From positions 1 to 18,161 of the forward strand of contig DKYT01000063.1 of NCBI GenBank assembly GCA_002492465.1: a stretch of 18,161 bases of DNA, written 5' to 3'. Positions within the stretch are counted from its first letter, which is position 1. Every line of letters begins with the position of its first letter. Below, piece by piece: positions 12,361-18,161 of this stretch. The position numbers were made by a program, and so were the translations under genes. The notes under the pieces are model-generated. The model saw only the letters and a list, made by a program, of their open reading frames with translations. It did no database searches and had not been told where the DNA came from. The DNA is from Lachnospiraceae bacterium UBA7093. Lineage in GTDB: Bacteria; Bacillota; Clostridia; Lachnospirales; Lachnospiraceae.

Positions 12361-12819
12361 ATAAAAAAAAGAAAATTATTACGCAGTATTTCAATGTTAT
12401 TGTGTGCAGCATTTATCGTATCATCGCCAATTGGGGTAAAAGCAGAAGAATGCAGTGACGAAGAACCCATATACTACGATACAGAAGAAGGCAGATTCGT
12501 TAACGATCTTGATGAATACTTGTCGCAGTTGAATGATGGGTTGATTACTTCGTATGCCCCAACTTTAGAAGAACATGAGTCTGAGATTTCATTGTATGAC
12601 GGTATTATTTCAGATCCTTCAAAGGATTGCAGTAATATTTTTGGACATAAATGGGGAGATTGGACCAATTGGGAGGAAGTCACGACAGTACACAAAACTT
12701 CTGGTCCCTGCTATGTTATGATAAGGAGATGGCGTTATTGTGAAAGAACTTATTGTGGAGCTTATCAAACAGAAACGGATGGCTTTTATATTACTTCTTG
12801 TCATGGTAATGGTAACTGA
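12361..12819 (+). CDS. secreted Cys/Trp-rich protein with probable ATA start
   Basis: The family is not recognised. The signal peptide is clear: KKRKLLR, a hydrophobic core (SMLLCAAFIVSSPIG) and a VKA cleavage site. The mature part of about 130 residues has an acidic N-terminal half, then a compact segment with six Cys overall (three possible disulfides), GHKWGDWTNWEE, RRWRYCERTYC and a C-H-G-N-G-N end. The W-x-x-W plus R-x-R-x-C layout recalls thrombospondin type-1 repeats, but this is only a pattern likeness. AAGGAG (12350-12355) lies 5 bp before an ATA codon at 12361, exactly where an ATG would give M-KKRKLLR. A TTG at 12331 is in frame but has no binding site, and the ATG at 12394 would cut off the basic part of the signal peptide. 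It is probably the effector or ligand of the upstream M56/BlaI pair. Confidence 0.7.
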   Translation: MKKRKLLRSISMLLCAAFIVSSPIGVKAEECSDEEPIYYDTEEGRFVNDLDEYLSQLNDGLITSYAPTLEEHESEISLYDGIISDPSKDCSNIFGHKWGDWTNWEEVTTVHKTSGPCYVMIRRWRYCERTYCGAYQTETDGFYITSCHGNGN

Positions 12820-12891
12820 AAAATGTTGGTTAAGTACATATCCTAGATTCAATATTTTTCTTGCCTTTAAATGAGACAGATAAAACCCCAA

Positions 12892-12945
12892 AAAGGGAGC
12901 ATCGCAAAATAACTAAAATTTAGCTATGGAGCGATGCTCCTTCTT
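12892..12945 (+). terminator. terminator of the BlaI/M56 cassette
   Basis: GGAGCATCGC (12896-12905) pairs perfectly with GCGATGCTCC (12931-12940) across a 25-nt loop, followed by TTCTT. The T-run is broken by C, but the long stem and its position support termination. The rest of the gap 12820-13001 is AT-rich and shows no gene. Confidence 0.75.
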
Positions 12946-13001
12946 GTGTTGAAATAGAAATCAGAGAAAGCTTAGTAAGTTTAAAATTCAAAAAAAGTTT
13001 A

Positions 13002-13030
13002 TTGACTCGCTTTTTGATTTGTAGTAGAAT
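13002..13030 (+). promoter_or_regulatory. promoter of rpoB-rpoC
   Basis: TTGACT (13002-13007) and TAGAAT (13025-13030) lie 17 bp apart. Transcription should start near 13037, leaving a leader of about 73 nt. With strong terminators after rplL and after the cassette, this is the main visible promoter for rpoBC. Confidence 0.85.
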
Positions 13031-13109
13031 GGATAGTGCACTATTGTGGTGTGGTATGCATTTTAGCGATACTGCTTCATCAAATCATAAAGAACGGGGT
13101 GAATAGTTA

Positions 13110-16100
13110 ATGGAAAAGAACAGAATACGTCCCATTGCCGCAGGCAAGAATATACGTATGAGTTATTCACGGCAGAAAGAGGTTTTGGGCATGCCCAACC
13201 TGATTGAAGTCCAGAAGGATTCCTATAAATGGTTCCTGGAAGAAGGACTGAAGGAAGTGTTCGACGATATTTCTCCAATCGCAGACTACAGCGATCATTT
13301 AAGTCTGGAATTTGTAGACTTTGAGCTGTGTGAAGACGAGGTGAAATATTCAATTGAAAAATGCAAGGAGAGAGATGCCACCTATGCCGCTCCTTTAAAG
13401 GTCAGGGTTCGTCTTTACAATAAGGAAAAAGAAGAAATCAGCGAGCATGAAATTTTTATGGGCGATCTTCCTCTTATGACGGAGACGGGAACATTTGTAA
13501 TCAATGGCGCTGAACGTGTTATCGTAAGCCAGCTGGTTCGTTCCCCGGGCATTTATTATGCCATCAGTCATGATAAGATCGGCAAGAAACTGTTTTCTTC
13601 GACGGTAATCCCCAACCGTGGCGCGTGGCTGGAATACGAAACCGATTCCAATGATATTTTTTATGTACGTGTTGACAGAACCAGGAAGGTTCCTATTACC
13701 GTTCTTATAAGAGCGCTCGGCGTAGGCACCAATGACGAGATCAGAGAACTGTTCGGAGATGAGCCTAAGATCGAAGCAAGCTTTTCCAAAGACGTTTCTA
13801 CCAACTATCAGGAAGGTCTTTTAGAGCTGTACAAAAAAATCCGCCCCGGAGAGCCTTTAAGCGTTGAGAGTGCAGAAAGCCTGATCAATGCGATGTTTTT
13901 TGACCCCAGAAGATATGATTTAGCAAAAGTCGGCAGATATAAATTTAATAAGAAGCTTGCATTCAGGAACAGGATCAGACATCATGTTCTTGCAGAGGAT
14001 GTGGTGGATACTACTACGGGCGAATTGCTTGCTGCAGCGGGAACGAAGGTGACGGCTGAGCTTGCCGATCAGATTCAGAATGCGGCGATCCCTTATGTAT
14101 ATGTTCAGACAGAGGAAAAGAACGTAAAGATTCTTTCCAATATGATGGTTGACATAACCAATTTTGTGGAATGCAATCCCAGAGAACTGGGCGTTACGGA
14201 GCATGTTTATTATCCCGTTTTGATGCAGATTATAGAGGAATTTGGGGAGGATCCTCAGGCGCTTGCCGATGCGATCAAGAAGAATGTACATGAATTGATC
14301 CCCAAGCATATTACCAAGGAAGATATTCTCGCTTCTATCAATTACAATATTCATCTGGAATATGGAATTGGGAATGACGATGATATCGACCATCTGGGCA
14401 ACAGACGTATCCGTGCGGTAGGCGAATTGTTGCAGAACCAGTACAGAATCGGTCTTTCCAGATTGGAAAGAGTGGTTCGTGAGAGAATGACTACCCATGA
14501 CGCTGAGGAGATTTCGCCCCAGGTGCTGATTAATATTAAGCCGGTACAGGCTGCGGTGAAGGAATTCTTCGGTTCCTCCCAGTTGTCCCAGTTTATGGAT
14601 CAGAACAATCCTTTAGGTGAGCTGACCCACAAGAGGCGTCTTTCCGCATTGGGACCTGGCGGTCTTTCCAGAGACCGTGCAGGATTTGAGGTGCGTGACG
14701 TACATTATTCCCATTACGGGAGAATGTGCCCTATTGAGACCCCTGAAGGCCCTAACATCGGTTTGATCAACTCCCTTGCTTCCTATGCAAGAATTAATGA
14801 GTATGGTTTTGTGGAGGCTCCTTACCGCAAGATTGATAAAACAGACCCGGCAAATCCCAGGGTTACAGATGAAGTTATTTATATGACTGCCGATGAAGAG
14901 GACAATTATCATGTGGCGCAGGCAAACGAACTTTTGGATGACCAGGGGCATTTCGTGAGAAATACGGTGTCCGGACGTTATAAAGAAGAGACTTCCGAGT
15001 ATCCCAAGACCATGTTCGATTACATGGATGTGTCACCTAAGATGGTATTTTCAGTGGCAACAGCGTTAATCCCCTTCTTGGAGAACGATGATGCCAACCG
15101 TGCGCTGATGGGCTCTAACATGCAGCGTCAGGCAGTGCCCCTTCTTACCACGGAGGCGCCTGTGGTGGGAACCGGAATGGAACCTAAGGCGGCAGTGGAC
15201 TCAGGGGTTTGTGTGATTGCAAAGAAAGCGGGAACGGTGAGCTATGTGTCTTCCAACCTGATCAGGCTGAGCTGCGACGACGGGGAGAAGATGGAATATC
15301 ATCTGACCAAGTTTTCACGAAGCAACCAGTCCAACTGCTATAATCAGAAACCCATTGTAACAAAAGGGGATCATGTAGAAGCAGGGCAGGTGATTGCAGA
15401 CGGACCTTCCACGGCGGAGGGCGAACTTGCGCTGGGCAAGAATCCGCTGATCGGATTTATGACCTGGGAAGGCTATAATTATGAGGATGCCGTTCTTTTA
15501 AGCGAGAGGCTGGTGCAGGAGGATGTGTATACCTCTGTGCACATTGAGGAATATGAAGCAGAGGCAAGAGACACCAAGTTAGGACCGGAGGAGATTACAA
15601 GAGACGTTCCCGGCGTTGGTGACGATGCCCTGAAGGATCTGGACGAGAGAGGCATTATCCGTATCGGCGCCGAGGTGCGTGCCGGAGATATTCTGGTGGG
15701 TAAGGTAACGCCTAAGGGAGAAACGGAGCTGACTGCAGAGGAGAGGCTTTTGCGTGCCATCTTCGGCGAGAAGGCAAGAGAGGTAAGAGATACTTCCCTG
15801 AAGGTGCCCCATGGCGAGTACGGTATTATTGTAGACGCCAAGGTCTTTACAAGAGAAAACGGCGATGAGCTTTCACCGGGTGTAAATCAGGCGGTACGTA
15901 TTTACATTGCCCAGAAGAGAAAGATCTCCGTGGGTGATAAGATGGCTGGACGTCACGGTAATAAGGGTGTTGTATCACGTGTGCTTCCCGTTGAGGATAT
16001 GCCTTATCTTCCCAACGGCAGACCCCTTGATATTGTGCTGAATCCCCTTGGCGTGCCCTCCCGTATGAACATTGGACAGGTACTGGAAATCCACTTATCC

Positions 16101-16976
16101 CTTGCTGCTAAGGCGCTTGGCTTTAACGTGGCGACTCCTGTCTTTGACGGCGCAAACGAAATTGATATTATGGACACTCTGGATCTGGCAAATGATTATG
16201 TAAATCTGAGCTGGGAAGAGTTTGAAGCAAAGCATAAAGAAGAGCTTCTGCCTGAGGTTATGGAATACCTGTATGAGCATCGGGATAACAGGGAGCTTTG
16301 GAAGGGCGTGCCCATCTCCAGAGACGGTAAGGTGAGGCTCCGCGACGGAAGAACAGGGGAATATTTTGACAGCCCGGTAACCATAGGGCATATGCATTAC
16401 TTAAAGCTTCACCACCTGGTTGACGATAAGATCCATGCACGTTCCACAGGTCCTTACTCCTTAGTAACCCAGCAGCCTTTGGGCGGTAAGGCACAGTTTG
16501 GCGGACAGCGTTTCGGCGAGATGGAGGTTTGGGCGCTGGAGGCATATGGCGCTTCCTATACCTTACAGGAAATTCTGACCGTGAAGTCCGACGATGTGAT
16601 CGGGCGTGTGAAGACCTACGAGGCGATTATCAAAGGAGATAATATCCCTGAGCCCGGTATTCCGGAATCCTTTAAGGTGCTGCTTAAGGAATTACAGTCT
16701 CTTGGACTTGACGTGCGGGTTCTGCGAGATGACAACACCGAGGTTGAAATCATGGAAACCATTGATTATGGTGATACTGATTATCGTTATGAAATCGAGG
16801 GAAATGACAAGAACTATGACTATGAGAGAGAATCTCTTGGATCCATGGGATATCAGCAGCAGGAGTTCGATGAAGACAGCGGCGAGCTGATTAGCGCCGA
16901 TGAAGAGGATGATTTGGACGAAGGCTTTGACGAGGAAGAGTTTGAAGAAGTGCTGGCTTCGGAGTCATATGAATGA
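13110..16976 (+). CDS. rpoB: DNA-directed RNA polymerase subunit beta
   Basis: This encodes 1288 residues, a full-length Firmicutes-type beta subunit. The rifampicin pocket begins at residue 488 with GSSQLSQFMDQNNPLGE and continues THKRRLSALGPGGLSRDRAGFE; all the usual contact residues are wild type, predicting rifampicin sensitivity. PIETPEGPNIGLI follows. The GDKMAGRHGNKG motif (942-953) lies near the active centre, and the C-terminal PLGGKAQFGGQRFGEMEVWALEAYGA binds beta-prime. The last ~50 residues are a strongly acidic tail common in Clostridia. CGGGGTG precedes the ATG. rpoC follows after about 50 bp. Confidence 0.99.
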   Translation: MEKNRIRPIAAGKNIRMSYSRQKEVLGMPNLIEVQKDSYKWFLEEGLKEVFDDISPIADYSDHLSLEFVDFELCEDEVKYSIEKCKERDATYAAPLKVRVRLYNKEKEEISEHEIFMGDLPLMTETGTFVINGAERVIVSQLVRSPGIYYAISHDKIGKKLFSSTVIPNRGAWLEYETDSNDIFYVRVDRTRKVPITVLIRALGVGTNDEIRELFGDEPKIEASFSKDVSTNYQEGLLELYKKIRPGEPLSVESAESLINAMFFDPRRYDLAKVGRYKFNKKLAFRNRIRHHVLAEDVVDTTTGELLAAAGTKVTAELADQIQNAAIPYVYVQTEEKNVKILSNMMVDITNFVECNPRELGVTEHVYYPVLMQIIEEFGEDPQALADAIKKNVHELIPKHITKEDILASINYNIHLEYGIGNDDDIDHLGNRRIRAVGELLQNQYRIGLSRLERVVRERMTTHDAEEISPQVLINIKPVQAAVKEFFGSSQLSQFMDQNNPLGELTHKRRLSALGPGGLSRDRAGFEVRDVHYSHYGRMCPIETPEGPNIGLINSLASYARINEYGFVEAPYRKIDKTDPANPRVTDEVIYMTADEEDNYHVAQANELLDDQGHFVRNTVSGRYKEETSEYPKTMFDYMDVSPKMVFSVATALIPFLENDDANRALMGSNMQRQAVPLLTTEAPVVGTGMEPKAAVDSGVCVIAKKAGTVSYVSSNLIRLSCDDGEKMEYHLTKFSRSNQSNCYNQKPIVTKGDHVEAGQVIADGPSTAEGELALGKNPLIGFMTWEGYNYEDAVLLSERLVQEDVYTSVHIEEYEAEARDTKLGPEEITRDVPGVGDDALKDLDERGIIRIGAEVRAGDILVGKVTPKGETELTAEERLLRAIFGEKAREVRDTSLKVPHGEYGIIVDAKVFTRENGDELSPGVNQAVRIYIAQKRKISVGDKMAGRHGNKGVVSRVLPVEDMPYLPNGRPLDIVLNPLGVPSRMNIGQVLEIHLSLAAKALGFNVATPVFDGANEIDIMDTLDLANDYVNLSWEEFEAKHKEELLPEVMEYLYEHRDNRELWKGVPISRDGKVRLRDGRTGEYFDSPVTIGHMHYLKLHHLVDDKIHARSTGPYSLVTQQPLGGKAQFGGQRFGEMEVWALEAYGASYTLQEILTVKSDDVIGRVKTYEAIIKGDNIPEPGIPESFKVLLKELQSLGLDVRVLRDDNTEVEIMETIDYGDTDYRYEIEGNDKNYDYERESLGSMGYQQQEFDEDSGELISADEEDDLDEGFDEEEFEEVLASESYE

Positions 16977-17027
16977 TAAAGAAACCGGAAGTTATACCAA
17001 GACGTTGAAAGGAGCATGGATATAGCG

Positions 17028-18161
17028 ATGTCAGAAACAAAGCAAGAAGCGTATCAACCGATGACATTTGATGCCATCAGAATTGGCTTAGCATCACCTG
17101 ACAAGATCAGAGAATGGTCAAGAGGCGAGGTTTTAAAGCCGGAGACCATCAATTACAGAACCTTAAAGCCGGAGAAGGACGGGTTGTTCTGTGAAAAGAT
17201 TTTTGGTCCCAGCAAGGACTGGGAATGTCATTGCGGTAAATATAAGAAGATCAGATACAAAGGGGTTGTCTGCGATCGTTGCGGCGTAGAGGTGACCAAG
17301 GCAAGCGTTCGTAGAGAGCGTATGGGACATATTGAGCTTGCCGCTCCGGTATCTCATATCTGGTATTTTAAAGGAATTCCCAGCCGTATGGGCTTAATCC
17401 TGGATTTATCTCCCAGGGTGCTTGAAAAGGTGCTTTATTTTGCCTCCTACATTGTTCTGGACAAGGGAGAATCCGATCTGGAATATAAGCAGGTTCTTTC
17501 TGAGAAAGAATACCAGGATGCGAGAGAAACCTGGGGCAATAAGTTCCGTGTGGGCATGGGTGCCGAGGCAATCAAGGAACTTCTTCAGGCAATCGATCTG
17601 GAGGAGGAAGCGGATGAACTGAAAACGGGGCTGAGGGAATCTACCGGACAGAAGAGAGCAAGGATCATTAAAAGATTGGAAGTGGTAGAAGCCTTCAGGG
17701 AATCTGGAAACGAGCCTTCCTGGATGATCATGGATGCCATTCCGGTTATTCCTCCCGACCTGCGTCCTATGGTACAGTTGGACGGCGGACGGTTTGCAAC
17801 CTCGGATTTGAATGATTTATATAGAAGAATTATCAACAGAAATAACCGTCTTAAGAGACTTCTTGAGCTGGGCGCGCCTGATATTATTGTGCGCAATGAA
17901 AAGAGAATGCTTCAGGAAGCAGTGGACGCACTGATCGATAACGGCAGGAGAGGAAGACCGGTAACAGGTCCTGGTAACAGAGCGCTGAAGTCTCTGTCCG
18001 ATATGCTGAAGGGTAAATCCGGACGTTTCCGTCAGAACCTGCTGGGCAAGCGTGTGGATTATTCCGGACGTTCCGTTATTGTGGTGGGACCGGAACTTAA
18101 GATCTATCAGTGCGGTCTGCCTAAGGAGATGGCAATCGAGCTGTTTAAGCCTTTTGTTATG
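17028..18161 (+). CDS. rpoC: DNA-directed RNA polymerase subunit beta-prime, 5' part
   Basis: The first 378 codons are present and the gene runs off the window. MSETKQEAYQPMTFDAIRIGLASP is the usual N-terminus. The first zinc site is CHCG ... CDRCG (about 62-80). Further landmarks are IPVIPPDLRPMVQLDGGRFA, the coiled-coil sigma-binding region NDLYRRIINRNNRLKRLLEL and RFRQNLLGKRVDYSGRSVIV. The catalytic NADFDGD motif lies beyond the edge. The start is uncertain: AAAGGAG (17008-17014) is 1 bp from an in-frame ATG at 17016 and 13 bp from the ATG at 17028. I chose 17028 because it gives the family-typical N-terminus and because the other spacing is too short for normal initiation. Confidence 0.97.
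   Translation, partial: MSETKQEAYQPMTFDAIRIGLASPDKIREWSRGEVLKPETINYRTLKPEKDGLFCEKIFGPSKDWECHCGKYKKIRYKGVVCDRCGVEVTKASVRRERMGHIELAAPVSHIWYFKGIPSRMGLILDLSPRVLEKVLYFASYIVLDKGESDLEYKQVLSEKEYQDARETWGNKFRVGMGAEAIKELLQAIDLEEEADELKTGLRESTGQKRARIIKRLEVVEAFRESGNEPSWMIMDAIPVIPPDLRPMVQLDGGRFATSDLNDLYRRIINRNNRLKRLLELGAPDIIVRNEKRMLQEAVDALIDNGRRGRPVTGPGNRALKSLSDMLKGKSGRFRQNLLGKRVDYSGRSVIVVGPELKIYQCGLPKEMAIELFKPFVM

Noticed and set aside
14571..14700. Rifampicin-resistance change in rpoB
   Set aside because: The contact residues in the pocket match the wild-type pattern; the differences from E. coli are the usual Firmicutes substitutions.
1..18161. CRISPR arrays and tRNA or rRNA genes
   Set aside because: No regularly spaced identical repeats with unique spacers were seen, and the 7271 array has no spacers. 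No cloverleaf tRNA was found, including at the prophage edge near rpmG.

Overview
The window looks like a chromosome segment of a low-to-mid GC Clostridia bacterium, most likely Lachnospiraceae. This rests on the strong AGGAGG-type ribosome binding sites, the Firmicutes-style order rpmG-secE-nusG-rplK-rplA-rplJ-rplL-rpoB-rpoC, the 1288-residue RpoB with an acidic tail, and the XhlA/holin/amidase type of prophage lysis module. Taxonomy is inferred from sequence character only.

Region 1 (1-2445) is the end of a prophage or prophage remnant. It holds a tail-end protein of unknown function, a 42-residue protein, an XhlA-like membrane protein, a holin and a two-enzyme endolysin (amidase plus glucosaminidase plus a shortened SPOR segment), closed by a strong terminator. 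Region 2 (2446-4650) is accessory. A perfect-consensus promoter with a 16-bp palindrome in its spacer drives a 46-residue protein, a ribbon-helix-helix protein and a 112-residue protein with an internal duplication. An IS30-family transposase follows, with candidate inverted ends.

Region 3 (4651-10076) is housekeeping: rpmG-secE-nusG-rplK-rplA, then rplJ-rplL. Two RNA elements resemble the ribosomal protein L1 target of 23S rRNA, one ahead of rplK and one ahead of rplA. An L10 leader with an attenuator precedes rplJ. A CapA-like membrane-anchored metallophosphatase gene separates rplA from rplJ and is preceded by a tandem array of 36-37 bp hairpin repeats; one more copy sits after rplL.

Region 4 (10078-12945) interrupts the usual rplL-rpoB junction. 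It carries a 329-bp element with 84-nt inverted arms, then an AT-rich cassette: a BlaI-like repressor with its own consensus promoter and operator, an M56 (BlaR1-like) membrane protease lacking the penicillin-binding sensor, and a secreted Cys/Trp-rich protein whose best-placed start codon is ATA. The cassette looks like a complete sense-cleave-derepress system with an unknown signal and is the best candidate for something undescribed.

Region 5 (12946-18161) holds rpoB, with its own promoter, and the first 378 codons of rpoC, cut by the window edge.
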